From Mycobacterium sp. Root135 (GTDB lineage: Bacteria; Actinomycetota; Actinomycetes; Mycobacteriales; Mycobacteriaceae): DNA of 64,000 nt. The translations under genes and the position numbers were made by a program. Below, piece by piece: positions 26,862 to 34,550 of the stretch (position 1 is its first letter; each line of letters opens with the position of its first letter). The notes below the pieces were generated by a model that saw only the letters and a program-made list of their open reading frames with translations, searched no databases and had not been told where the DNA came from. The DNA lies in contig NZ_LMEZ01000004.1 of NCBI RefSeq assembly GCF_001426545.1, positions 310,001 through 374,000 on the forward strand, in the 5' to 3' direction.

Positions 26862-28307
26862 ATGTCTGCACCACCCACGCCAGCCGGGTCCTCGACCCAG
26901 GCACCGACCGACGCCGGATTGCGTCGCGGCGTGATGTCCGCGCCGGAAGTGTCGGCCCAGGCGATCGCGAACATCGCGCCGAGCGCGGTCATCGCCTTCA
27001 CCGCGGCGGCCATCTACCTTGGCGCCGGCAACGGCACCGTGTTGTCATTCCTGCTCGCGACGCTGGTCATTCTGGCAGTCGGCTACTGCGTCTTGGTCTT
27101 CGCGCGCAAACACGCCTCGGCGGGATCGCTGTACACCTACGTCGCCAAGGGGCTCGGCCCCACCGGCGCCTATCTCGCCGGCGTCGCACTGGTCGTCGGC
27201 TGCTGGGGCATCACGGCCGGTTCGCTCGGCGGCGCGGTGTCCTACATGAATCAGTTCCTGGTTCTACTCGGAGTGCCCGCCACCGGAATCGGTTGGCAGC
27301 TGGGCCTTGCCGTCGTGCTCGGCGGTCTTGCGACGCTGTTCACGATCCGCGGCATCCGGCTCTCGGCGCGCGTCTCACTGGTGTTGGAGTTGGTGTCGGT
27401 CACGATCATCGTCGTCCTCCTGGTGCTCGCCCTGGTCTGGGCCGGCGCAGGCGCGTGGGACCCCGCGCAGTTCAGCCTCGAGGGCGCACCGTTGCAGGGC
27501 GTGGCCGCGGGAATGGTCCTCGGCATCCTCGGCTTCGTCGGGTTCTCCTCGGCCGACGCCCTCGGCCGGGAGGCCAAGAATCCGTACACCACGATTCCGC
27601 GGGCGATCATGTGGAGCGCCGTCACCGTCGGCGTCCTCTACGTGTTCGCCGCCTACACCCAGATCGCCGTCCTCGGCGACGGGCTCGCCGAGAGCGCCAG
27701 CCCGCTCGAGGACATCGCGACGCTCATCGGCATGCCGTCGTGGTTCGCCCCGATCCTCACCTTCGGCGTCGGAGCGTCCTTCTTCGCCGTCGTCGTGGCA
27801 CCGCTGAACGTGGTGGGCCGCATCGTCTACGTGATGGGCAAGGAGGGTGTCGTCGCCGACCACTTCGGCCGCACCCACGAGCGTCACCTGACACCGCATC
27901 GAGTCCTGCTGATCGCAGGCCCGACGGCCATCGTGCTGAACCTGGTGCTGCTCGCGTCGGGCGTCGACCCGATGCAGATCGTCGTGTGGGTCGACACCTA
28001 CGGCACGTACGGATACATGGTCGCCTACGCCTTGGTGGCCATCGCCTGCGTCGTCTACACGCGGCGCGAAGGCATGCCCAACGGCTTGGTGTGGACCTGC
28101 GCCGTCGTCGTCGTGCTCGCCATGTCCTACGTGTTCTTCGCCAATGTCTGGCCGGTGCCTGCCTGGCCGTTGAACGTCATCCCCTATCTGTTCCTCGCCA
28201 CCATGATCGCGGCGGTTGCCTGGTATCGGTTCCGGGTGGCGCGGCGGCCCGAGATCGTCGCCAACATCGGCAACACCGAGACCGACGTCCTGGAGGGTGT
28301 CGGCTAG
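26862..28307 (+). CDS. APC-superfamily amino acid/amine permease
   Basis: The 481-residue permease has about 12 membrane helices. TM1 carries the unwound motif IANIAPSAVIAF, and the intracellular GFSSADALGREAKNPYTTIP is the APC consensus between TM6 and TM7. The substrate is probably an amino acid, polyamine or amino alcohol taken up with H+. It is likely in an operon with the alcohol dehydrogenase and under PucR control. A palindrome (28321-28366) lies just after the stop. Confidence 0.9.
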   Translation: MSAPPTPAGSSTQAPTDAGLRRGVMSAPEVSAQAIANIAPSAVIAFTAAAIYLGAGNGTVLSFLLATLVILAVGYCVLVFARKHASAGSLYTYVAKGLGPTGAYLAGVALVVGCWGITAGSLGGAVSYMNQFLVLLGVPATGIGWQLGLAVVLGGLATLFTIRGIRLSARVSLVLELVSVTIIVVLLVLALVWAGAGAWDPAQFSLEGAPLQGVAAGMVLGILGFVGFSSADALGREAKNPYTTIPRAIMWSAVTVGVLYVFAAYTQIAVLGDGLAESASPLEDIATLIGMPSWFAPILTFGVGASFFAVVVAPLNVVGRIVYVMGKEGVVADHFGRTHERHLTPHRVLLIAGPTAIVLNLVLLASGVDPMQIVVWVDTYGTYGYMVAYALVAIACVVYTRREGMPNGLVWTCAVVVVLAMSYVFFANVWPVPAWPLNVIPYLFLATMIAAVAWYRFRVARRPEIVANIGNTETDVLEGVG

Positions 28308-28320
28308 CTGCGACCGCCCG

Positions 28321-28366
28321 GTTCGGGCGCGCTAACGTTTCGGTGACGATCGTTGGCGCGCCGAAC
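28321..28366. repeat. Intergenic palindrome related to 24106-24154
   Basis: Arms 28321-28337 and 28351-28366 (GTTCGG, CGCGC, AACG with one indel and one mismatch) surround a 13-bp loop. It follows the permease stop codon and precedes a Shine-Dalgarno-like GGGAGGGG for the next gene. It shares its core with the palindrome at 24106-24154. Confidence 0.55.
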
Positions 28367-28383
28367 TCGGGAGGGGACAGCTC

Positions 28384-28842
28384 ATCGAAGCCACACTCAC
28401 CAGGTGGGCGATCGGCACCCTCGGCCTGCTGGCCATCGCAGTGGCCATCGTCCTCCCGTGGTACTCCGCGGAGGCGGTAGGCGGGTCGGCCGACATGGCC
28501 GGATGGGGCGCCTGGACCACCACGGGTGACGTCGACGCCGGACTGCGGCCGCTTCCGCTGGCGCTGCTGGTCCTCCCCGCCTCGGGTTCGATGGTCTACG
28601 GCGCGGTGCGCAGCGCGTTCGGCCTCACCGTCGTCGGCGCCATGGCCACGTTCGCGGTGGCGATCCTGCCGTTCCTCGTCATGCGGGCCGTCGACCGGCA
28701 CGTTCCCGGCAGCGGATCGGTCGCCGTCGAGGTCGCGGCGGCACCGCTCGCACTGCTCGGAATCGGGCTGACGTCGACCATCGTGTGCTGGATCGGATAC
28801 GCGCGCTGCGTCCTCCGCCCTGCACCCCGGCAGGACGCATGA
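28384..28842 (+). CDS. Four-TM membrane protein without a canonical start codon
   Basis: The product (152 residues if initiated at ATC 28384) has about four membrane helices: TRWAIGTLGLLAIAVAIVLP, a region after LRPLPLALLVLP, GAMATFAVAILPFLVMR and APLALLGIGLTSTIVCWIGY. The first ATG/GTG/TTG in frame is GTG 28441, in the middle of the first helix. A strong Shine-Dalgarno (GGGAGGGG, 28369-28376) instead points to ATC 28384 or the CTC before it. No family is recognised. The stop overlaps the next ATG (ATGA), so it is coupled to the GNAT gene. Confidence 0.6.
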   Translation: MEATLTRWAIGTLGLLAIAVAIVLPWYSAEAVGGSADMAGWGAWTTTGDVDAGLRPLPLALLVLPASGSMVYGAVRSAFGLTVVGAMATFAVAILPFLVMRAVDRHVPGSGSVAVEVAAAPLALLGIGLTSTIVCWIGYARCVLRPAPRQDA

Positions 28843-29405
28843 CCACGCTCACCGTGCTGCGGATCGACGCCGGCGACGTCGTGCTCCGCAAGGCCCGCGA
28901 CGACGACCGCGGATCGATCATCGAGCACCTCGTCGACCCGGACGTCCACGCTCACCTCGGCGGGCCTCAGCCCCGGCTCACCGTCACCCGCGATCTCGAC
29001 GAAGCCGGCGTCGCCGCGGCGACGAACTCGGCTGGTTCCTATCTGATCGCCGAGAAGGAGACCGACGCGTTCATCGGCACGGTGTCGCTGACCCGTCGAG
29101 GCCTTCACCACCCAGGCCACCTCGGACCGTCCGGTGAGGAACTCGAACTGGCCTACACCCTCGACCGTCGATTCTGGGGCCGTGGACTGGCCTACCAGGC
29201 TGCCAGCGCCCTGCTGCGGACGGCAGCCGCCGAACTGCGCGACGAGCCGGTCATCGTCGTCACCCAGAGCGCCAACACCCGGTCGCTGAACCTCGCGCGA
29301 CGGCTCGGTTTCCTACCTGCCATGACGTTCGAGGAGTTCGGCGAGCAGCAGACGCTGGCGGTCGCGAATCTGGGCCGATTCGCCGGCCCTAAGCTCTCGG
29401 CGTGA
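28839..29405 (+). CDS. GNAT-family N-acetyltransferase
   Basis: The 188-residue protein is a RimJ/RimL-like GNAT: VVLRKARDDDRGSIIEHL at the start, SYLIAEKETDAFIGTVSLTRRG in the middle strands, the acetyl-CoA loop in RFWGRGLAYQAASALL (Q/R-x2-G-x-A type), and NTRSLNLARRLGF. The ATG at 28839 overlaps the stop of the membrane protein gene, and its own stop overlaps the SDR start (GTGA), so three genes are tightly coupled. The acetylated substrate is unknown. Confidence 0.88.
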   Translation: MTTLTVLRIDAGDVVLRKARDDDRGSIIEHLVDPDVHAHLGGPQPRLTVTRDLDEAGVAAATNSAGSYLIAEKETDAFIGTVSLTRRGLHHPGHLGPSGEELELAYTLDRRFWGRGLAYQAASALLRTAAAELRDEPVIVVTQSANTRSLNLARRLGFLPAMTFEEFGEQQTLAVANLGRFAGPKLSA

Positions 29406-30274
29406 GTAAGAACCCGCTACGCCGCCTCGCCGACACCTTGGTGCTCGCCAGCATGCGGCCACCGTTGGCCGCCCAATTGTTCGCTCCCCGGCACGAAGTC
29501 GACCCCGCAGGCAAACGGATTCTGATCACCGGAGCCTCGTCGGGCATCGGTGAAGCGGGAGCGCTGAAGCTCGCCGCCGAGGGCGCGCGGGTGATCGTCG
29601 TCGCACGCAGGAAGGACCTGCTGGACTCGGTCGTCGAGCGGGTCGAGGCGGCCGGTGGCGACGCGACCGCGATCGCCTGCGATCTGTCCGACCTCGACGC
29701 CGTGGACGCCTTGGTCGCCGACGTCGACGAGCGCTTCGGCGGGGTCGACGTCCTAATCAACAACGCAGGCCGGTCCATTCGGCGCCCGCTGGCCGAGTCG
29801 CTGGACCGGTGGCACGACGTCGAGCGGACGATGGCGTTGAACTACTACTCACCGCTGAGGTTGATCCGCGGCTTCGGGCCCGGCATGCGGGAACGCCGCG
29901 ACGGGCACATCGTGAACGTTTCGACGTGGGGTGTGCTCAACGAGTCGTCGCCGCTGTTCGCCGTCTACAACGCCTCGAAGGCCGCGCTGACCGCGGTCAG
30001 TCGCGTGGTCGAGACCGAATGGGGCAACGAGGGCGTGCATTCGACGACGCTGTTCTATCCGTTGGTCAAGACGCCGATGATCGCCCCGACCCGGGCCTTC
30101 GACGGGTTGCCTGGGCTGTCGGCCGACGAGGCCGCGGACTGGATGGTCACCGCAGTCCGGCGCAGGCCGGTGCGCATCGCCCCGCGGATGGCCGTGACCG
30201 CGCATGCGGTGAACAGCTTCGCGCCCGCCGCGGTGGACGCGCTGATGAAGCGTCAGCACATTCAACCCACCTAG
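29402..30274 (+). CDS. SDR-family oxidoreductase (Rv0547c-like)
   Basis: The 290-residue classical SDR has TGASSGIG for cofactor binding, INNAGRSIRRP, the catalytic Ser region NVSTWGVL and Y-N-A-S-K (residues about 191-195). The acidic or basic residue after strand 2 (ARRKD) suggests NADP(H). The hydrophobic N-terminal helix LVLASMRPPLAAQLFAP may attach it to the membrane, as in lipid-active mycobacterial SDRs. GTG 29402 overlaps the GNAT stop. Position matches Rv0547c. Confidence 0.9.
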   Translation: MSKNPLRRLADTLVLASMRPPLAAQLFAPRHEVDPAGKRILITGASSGIGEAGALKLAAEGARVIVVARRKDLLDSVVERVEAAGGDATAIACDLSDLDAVDALVADVDERFGGVDVLINNAGRSIRRPLAESLDRWHDVERTMALNYYSPLRLIRGFGPGMRERRDGHIVNVSTWGVLNESSPLFAVYNASKAALTAVSRVVETEWGNEGVHSTTLFYPLVKTPMIAPTRAFDGLPGLSADEAADWMVTAVRRRPVRIAPRMAVTAHAVNSFAPAAVDALMKRQHIQPT

Positions 30275-30292
30275 GAGTGACGTCCGGGACGT

Positions 30293-30348
30293 GGTCTGTC
30301 CAGATGGGTCTGTCCGGATGGGTCTGTCCGGACGGGTCTGTCCGGATG
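30293..30348. repeat. 14-bp tandem repeat, four copies
   Basis: GGTCTGTCCGGATG is repeated head-to-tail four times (30293-30306, 30307-30320, 30321-30334, 30335-30348) with single-base differences in copies 1 and 3. It lies just after the SDR stop codon, in the 239-bp gap before the glyoxalase gene. It may vary in copy number between strains. Confidence 0.85.
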
Positions 30349-30361
30349 GTTCCGCGCGCGA

Positions 30362-30470
30362 CGCTAGGCGCGTTTTCCGCACCAGGGCTGCGAATTTCGT
30401 GGCTGCAGGTGACATCACGACCGTGATGCAGGGAACGGGCGTAGCGCCGATGTCGGACACCCACCCGGGA
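30362..30470. repeat. Dispersed 110-bp imperfect palindrome, copy 2
   Basis: The ends match the element at 6696-6805: left end CGCTAGGCGCGTTTTCCGCA and a right end around CGACCGTGATGCAG and TCGGACACCCA. The centre is different in the two copies. It immediately follows the 14-bp tandem array. No coding potential is visible in the rest of the 30275-30513 gap. Confidence 0.6.
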
Positions 30471-30513
30471 CGGAGCCGGCGGCGGCTCGTCGGCCTCGTG
30501 TTAGAACCGTGGC

Positions 30514-30900
30514 ATGGAGATCCTGGCGAGTCGTGTGTTGTTCCGGCCCGCCGACTACGAGCGGTCGCTGGCGTTCTACCGCGACGACATCGGCCTGGCC
30601 ATCGCTCGCGACTACGGAGCGGGCACGGTGTTCTACGCCGGACAGTCGCTCATCGAACTCGCCGGCCACGGGAAGCCGCCGGCCGGGGCGCCGCCGTTCC
30701 CCGGCGCGCTGTGGCTGCAGGTGCGTGACGTCTACGCCACCCAGAAAGAACTCGAGCAGCGAGGCGTGGCGATCGCCAGGGCCGCCGCCGAGGAACCGTG
30801 GGGCTTGCACGAGATGCACGTCGACGACCCGGACGGCGTCACCCTGATCTTCGTTCAGGTGCCGGAGACCCATCCCCTACGCCGAGACTCCAGAAACTGA
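30514..30900 (+). CDS. Glyoxalase/dioxygenase-fold (VOC) protein, Rv0546c-like
   Basis: The 128-residue protein has two beta-alpha-beta-beta-beta modules: LFRPADYERSLAFYRDDIGL in the first, and WGLHEMHVDDPDGVTLIFVQ in the second. Metal ligands cannot be fixed by eye, but the E/H residues in the second half are suitable. Its order after the SDR gene matches Rv0546c/Rv0547c. VOC proteins include glyoxalase I, dioxygenases and resistance proteins, so function stays open. It converges on the DUF3349 gene. Confidence 0.87.
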   Translation: MEILASRVLFRPADYERSLAFYRDDIGLAIARDYGAGTVFYAGQSLIELAGHGKPPAGAPPFPGALWLQVRDVYATQKELEQRGVAIARAAAEEPWGLHEMHVDDPDGVTLIFVQVPETHPLRRDSRN

Positions 30901-30950
30901 AACGTCCCCCCGACTCCGGAGAGCCGAGGGGACGTGCAGTGCAAGTACTT

Positions 30951-31256
30951 TCAGCGCGACGCGGTCGCCAGCGGCCAGCCGACGGAGGCCAGTCGCGATG
31001 CGACCTGGTGGATCTCCTCGGGGTTGGGCTGCTTGTCGATCACACCTTGGACCGCGGCGTGAATCTCGGCCTCGGTCACCGTGTCACCGTTGGTGGACCG
31101 CAGAATCGACTGTGCGGCCTTGACGACCTCGTCCTCGGTGAGCGAACGCTTCAGCAGGGCCAGCAGCGGAAAGTAGTCCTTGGGCGGCACGCCCTCGGGG
31201 TATCCGGCGACGAGCCAGTTGACGACGTTTTCCATGGAGCTCTTGTTCTCGGGCAT
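30951..31256 (-). CDS. DUF3349 protein (paralog in the pitA operon)
   Basis: The 101-residue helical protein starts VVNWLVAGYPEGVPPKDYFP, which is the DUF3349 signature (Rv0543c family), followed by LLALLKRSLTEDEV and a C-terminal helix pair ending in ASVGWPL. The paralog at 33072 shares the AGYPEGVP and GWPL motifs. DUF3349 folds are small helical bundles of unknown function. It is the third gene of a pitA - Rv0544c-like - DUF3349 run with only 7 bp to the preceding gene. Confidence 0.88.
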   Translation of the reverse strand: MPENKSSMENVVNWLVAGYPEGVPPKDYFPLLALLKRSLTEDEVVKAAQSILRSTNGDTVTEAEIHAAVQGVIDKQPNPEEIHQVASRLASVGWPLATASR

Positions 31257-31263
31257 GAGTGTC

Positions 31264-31545
31264 CTAGCTCGGGATGAAGGCGACGGGGTTGAAACCGAAG
31301 TGGTGCTGAATGGTGCCCTTGGTGATCCAGAGGATGGCGATCACGACCACGGCTGCGACGAGCGTGAACAGCAGCAGGCCGGCGACCTTGAGCGCCGGAT
31401 TGGGTGCCGTGGTGGTGCCGTCGTTGCCGACTCCGCCCGACCCCTTCGAGAAGGCGACCAGTCCGATGGCGAAGACCGCAGGCAGACCTGCGCCGAGGAT
31501 CAGCCCGACGGCCAGGACCTTGAGAATGGCTTCCAGATAGTTCAT
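31264..31545 (-). CDS. Small two-TM membrane protein, Rv0544c-like
   Basis: The 93-residue protein has two membrane helices (about residues 6-33 and 52-74) separated by a Gly/Thr-rich loop (SKGSGGVGNDGTTTAP). A short tail HHFGFNPVAF follows. It lies 26 bp after pitA and is the likely partner or accessory of the transporter, since Rv0544c and pitA are adjacent in M. tuberculosis as well. No enzymatic motif is seen. Confidence 0.85.
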   Translation of the reverse strand: MNYLEAILKVLAVGLILGAGLPAVFAIGLVAFSKGSGGVGNDGTTTAPNPALKVAGLLLFTLVAAVVVIAILWITKGTIQHHFGFNPVAFIPS

Positions 31546-31571
31546 GTCAGTTCCCTATGTCTCTTGCCGGA

Positions 31572-32819
31572 TCAGACCGAGGCCGTGGGCTGGTCGGCGA
31601 CCTTGGCGTTGCGCTCGTCGACGGGCACCACGGAATTGCTGGTGTCGTCCCAGTCGGCGTTGACGTTGTTGTGGTCGACCTTCTGCTGCTGGGCGCGCCA
31701 GTACATGAAGCCGGACAGCCCGACCAGGATGACGAAGATCAGGCCGTCGCCGGCCAGATCGGATCCCGAGGCGTTCTTGACGACGTTGGACAGCCAGAAC
31801 GAGAGCGCGCCGACCAGAGCGGCGGCGGGCAGGGTGATCAGCCAGGCGGCCGCCATCCGGCCTGCCACGGCCCAGCGAACCTGCGCGCCGGGCTTGCCGA
31901 CACCGCTGCCGAGGATCGAGCCCGTCGCGACGTGGGTGGTGGACAGCGCCATGCCTGCCGCGCTGGAGCTCAGGATGATCGCTGCGGACGACGCCTCTGC
32001 GGCCAGGCCCTGGGGGGATTCGATTTCGACGAGGCCCTTGCCGAGCGTGCGGATGACGCGCCAGCCACCGATGTAGGTGCCGAGGCCGATGGCCAGTGCA
32101 CACGAGGCGATGACCCAGAACGGGAGGCCGTCTTCCTTGACGTTGCCGGTGAGGTGTCCGGTGGTGATCAGCGCCAGGGCGATGACGCCCATGGTCTTCT
32201 GCGCGTCGTTGGTGCCGTGCGAGAGGGCGACAAGCGACGCGGTGGCGATCTGGCCCCAGCGGAAGCCGTCCTCGCGGCGCTTCTTCGCGACGTTGCGCGT
32301 CAGGCGGTAGACCATCCAGGTGCCGCACGCAGCGACGAGGCCGGCGATGAACGGTGCGGCCAGCGCGGGCAGGATGACCTTGCCGAAGACGCCGCTCCAG
32401 TTGACGCCCGCCAGGCCAAGCGCGGCGAGGCCGGCGCCGATGAGGCCGCCGAACAGGGCGTGAGACGAGCTCGACGGAATGCCGAAGAGCCACGTCAGCA
32501 AGTTCCAGAGGATGCCGCCGATGAGGCCCGAGAAGATGATGGTGAGGCCGGTCGACGGGTCGATGCCTGCCAGCAGCGACCCCGTCTTGCCGTCCTGAAT
32601 CTTGAGAACCGAGGTGGTGACCGTGATCGCGACCTCGACCGAGAGGAAGGCGCCGACCAGGTTGAGAACGCCCGCCAGGATGACGGCGGTCTTCGGCTTC
32701 AGGGCGTTCGTGGCGATCGACGTCGCCATCGCGTTGCCCGTGTCGTGGAAGCCGTTGGTGAAGTCGAAGGCCAACGCGGTGGCAATCAACAGCACCAAGA
32801 TGATCATGGTTGTGTCCAT
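31572..32819 (-). CDS. pitA: Low-affinity inorganic phosphate transporter PitA
   Basis: The 415-residue PiT-family transporter has about 10-11 membrane helices and the two inverted family motifs, FDFTNGFHDTGNA at residues 18-30 and HGTNDAQKTMG at 201-211. It imports metal-phosphate complexes with H+. ATG 32817-32819 starts the protein at the first helix. The 252-bp divergent region towards the DUF3349-menE genes contains PHO-box-like direct repeats on both strands, which suggests phosphate control by RegX3. It heads an operon with two small genes. Confidence 0.95.
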   Translation of the reverse strand: MDTTMIILVLLIATALAFDFTNGFHDTGNAMATSIATNALKPKTAVILAGVLNLVGAFLSVEVAITVTTSVLKIQDGKTGSLLAGIDPSTGLTIIFSGLIGGILWNLLTWLFGIPSSSSHALFGGLIGAGLAALGLAGVNWSGVFGKVILPALAAPFIAGLVAACGTWMVYRLTRNVAKKRREDGFRWGQIATASLVALSHGTNDAQKTMGVIALALITTGHLTGNVKEDGLPFWVIASCALAIGLGTYIGGWRVIRTLGKGLVEIESPQGLAAEASSAAIILSSSAAGMALSTTHVATGSILGSGVGKPGAQVRWAVAGRMAAAWLITLPAAALVGALSFWLSNVVKNASGSDLAGDGLIFVILVGLSGFMYWRAQQQKVDHNNVNADWDDTSNSVVPVDERNAKVADQPTASV

Positions 32820-32844
32820 GGCTCAGATTGTGGGGCTTCGCAGG

Positions 32845-32866
32845 ACGTTTTGACCAGCCGGTGAAG
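32845..32866 (-). promoter_or_regulatory. PHO-box-like direct repeat facing pitA
   Basis: On the minus strand two 11-nt units, CTTCACCGGCT and GGTCAAAACGT, follow each other with the TCA cores exactly 11 nt apart, 26-47 bp upstream of the pitA ATG. Units of this length and core are the building blocks of actinobacterial PHO boxes. The second unit is degenerate. Confidence 0.4.
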
Positions 32867-32913
32867 CTCACAATCGTCTGCCTCACCTGGGAGTTTGGCG
32901 ATCCCGCCGCGCT

Positions 32914-32935
32914 GTTCATCCAGTGTTCATCCAAT
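32914..32935 (+). promoter_or_regulatory. PHO-box-like direct repeat (two 11-nt units)
   Basis: GTTCATCCAGT and GTTCATCCAAT are adjacent 11-nt direct repeats that fit the G(G/T)TCAYYYR unit of Streptomyces PhoP PHO boxes; RegX3 is the mycobacterial equivalent regulator. The site is 95 bp from the pitA start and 136 bp from the DUF3349-menE unit, on the strand facing the latter. Confidence 0.55.
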
Positions 32936-33071
32936 GGGCGGGGCGCGTTCGCCTTCGAGGCCGAAAACTTCCGACGGTGCCCCGCCGGAACGACATCGCC
33001 TCGGCGCGGAACTACCATCGATACATCGCCGTGGTCAGGTTCTCGCCGCGGCATCAACGGGAAGTCGACAC

Positions 33072-33398
33072 GTGAACGCATTCGTCGCAAAGATCGTGGC
33101 CTGGATCACGGCCGGGTATCCCGAAGGCGTGCCCGGCCCGGATCGTGTGCCGCTCATGTCGCTGCTGAACCGACGCCTCTCCAATGAAGAGGTCAAGGCC
33201 GTGGCGCAGGGACTGATGGACCGAGGCGAGTTCGACCGGATCGACATCGGCGTGTTCATCACGCAGATGACCGACGAACTGCCTCAGGAAGAAGACGTCG
33301 AACGGATCAGGGAACGTCTGGCCGCCAAGGGTTGGCCGCTCGACGACCCGCGCGTCGACGACGCCGCGATCACCGAAGACGGCGAGGGATCCGCATAG
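33072..33398 (+). CDS. DUF3349 protein preceding menE (Rv0543c position)
   Basis: The 108-residue protein carries IVAWITAGYPEGVPGPDRVP, SLLNRRLSNEEVKAVAQGLM and RERLAAKGWPLDD, the DUF3349 pattern, plus an acidic C-terminal tail. GTG 33072 aligns the N-terminus with the family; the frame upstream is open but not conserved. Its stop codon TAG overlaps ATA 33395-33397, the suspected menE start, by three bases within an ATAG. By position it is the Rv0543c ortholog, whereas the copy at 30951 is extra. Function unknown. Confidence 0.87.
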   Translation: MNAFVAKIVAWITAGYPEGVPGPDRVPLMSLLNRRLSNEEVKAVAQGLMDRGEFDRIDIGVFITQMTDELPQEEDVERIRERLAAKGWPLDDPRVDDAAITEDGEGSA

Positions 33399-34543
33399 CT
33401 CCACTGCGCGCAGTCGTCGTTCCACCGATCCCCTCACCCGAGCCACTGCTCGCGGTGCTCGAAGGCGTGCTCGACGGTCGTGAGTCGGCGATCCTCCCGG
33501 TTCCCGCGGACGTCCGGTCGGCGGAGTTGCTGACGTCGTCGCTCGGGATCGGCGAGGACATCGACGACGACGTGGCGCTGGTGGTGTCCACCTCGGGCAC
33601 GACCGGGGTACCGAAGGGCGCCATGCTCACGGCTCGTGCGCTGATCGCAAGCGCGTCGGCCACCCACGACAAAATCGGCGGCCCAGGCACCTGGTTGCTG
33701 GCTCTGCCGGCCCATCACGTCGCCGGCTTGCAAGTGATGGTGCGCAGCCTTCTCGCCGGCACCGTTCCCGTCGCCGTCGACCCGAGCTTCAACGTCGACG
33801 AATTACCCTCTGCCGTGGCGGCATTGGGCTCGGGGCCGCGTTACACCTCGTTGGTTGCCGTGCAACTGGCCAAGGCGCTCGGCGATCCGGCCGCCACCGC
33901 GGCGCTGGCCGAACTCGACGCCGTCCTCATCGGGGGCGGTCCGATGCCCGCGACCGTCGGCGAGGCGGCGGCCGCGGCGGGCATCCGGGTGGTGCGGACC
34001 TACGGCATGAGCGAGACGGCGGGTGGCTGCGTCTACGACGGCGTGCCGCTGGACGGCGTCCGGCTGCGCGTCGACGACGGCCGCGTGATCCTCGGCGGGG
34101 CCACCCTGGCGAAGGGGTACCGGCATCCGACCGATCCCGACCCGTTCGCCGAATCCGGCTGGTTCCGCACCGATGACGTTGGGGTGGTTGACGATTCGGG
34201 TGCGCTGCGCATCCTGGGGCGGATCGACGACGCCATCGGCACCGGCGGACTGACCGTCCTGCCGCAGCTGGTCGAGGCGGCCCTCCTGACGCATCCCGCC
34301 ATCGCCGACTGTGCGGTGTTCGGCGTGACCGACGAACGGCTGGGCCAGCGCGTGGTCGCCGCGGTGGTGCTGGCGGCCACCGTCGCGTCGCCAACGGTGG
34401 CCGACCTGCGGGCTCACGTCGAACAAACCCTGGACGGCACCGCCGCCCCGCGCGAGGTGCACGTCGTCGACGAGCTACCTCGGCGCGGCATCGGCAAGCT
34501 CGACCGACGAGAGCTCACAAAACGATTCGACACCGGTGGATGA
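33395..34543 (+). CDS. menE: o-Succinylbenzoate-CoA ligase MenE
   Basis: MenE activates o-succinylbenzoate to its CoA thioester for MenB. Visible are the P-loop STSGTTGVPKG, the substrate region ALPAHHVAGLQV, GGGPMPATV, YGMSETAGG, WFRTDDVG and a C-terminal catalytic lysine in RRGIGKLDRREL. The protein is compact, as in other actinobacteria. The start is unclear: the nearest canonical starts in frame are TTG 33332 (deep in the DUF3349 gene) and GTG 33455 (362 aa), yet MAPLRAVVVPPIP-like sequence before GTG 33455 looks coding, and ATA 33395 has GAGGGA 5 bp upstream and overlaps the DUF3349 stop. I use ATA 33395 as a hypothesis (382 aa). Confidence 0.9.
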   Translation: MAPLRAVVVPPIPSPEPLLAVLEGVLDGRESAILPVPADVRSAELLTSSLGIGEDIDDDVALVVSTSGTTGVPKGAMLTARALIASASATHDKIGGPGTWLLALPAHHVAGLQVMVRSLLAGTVPVAVDPSFNVDELPSAVAALGSGPRYTSLVAVQLAKALGDPAATAALAELDAVLIGGGPMPATVGEAAAAAGIRVVRTYGMSETAGGCVYDGVPLDGVRLRVDDGRVILGGATLAKGYRHPTDPDPFAESGWFRTDDVGVVDDSGALRILGRIDDAIGTGGLTVLPQLVEAALLTHPAIADCAVFGVTDERLGQRVVAAVVLAATVASPTVADLRAHVEQTLDGTAAPREVHVVDELPRRGIGKLDRRELTKRFDTGG

Positions 34544-34550
34544 TTGGGGC

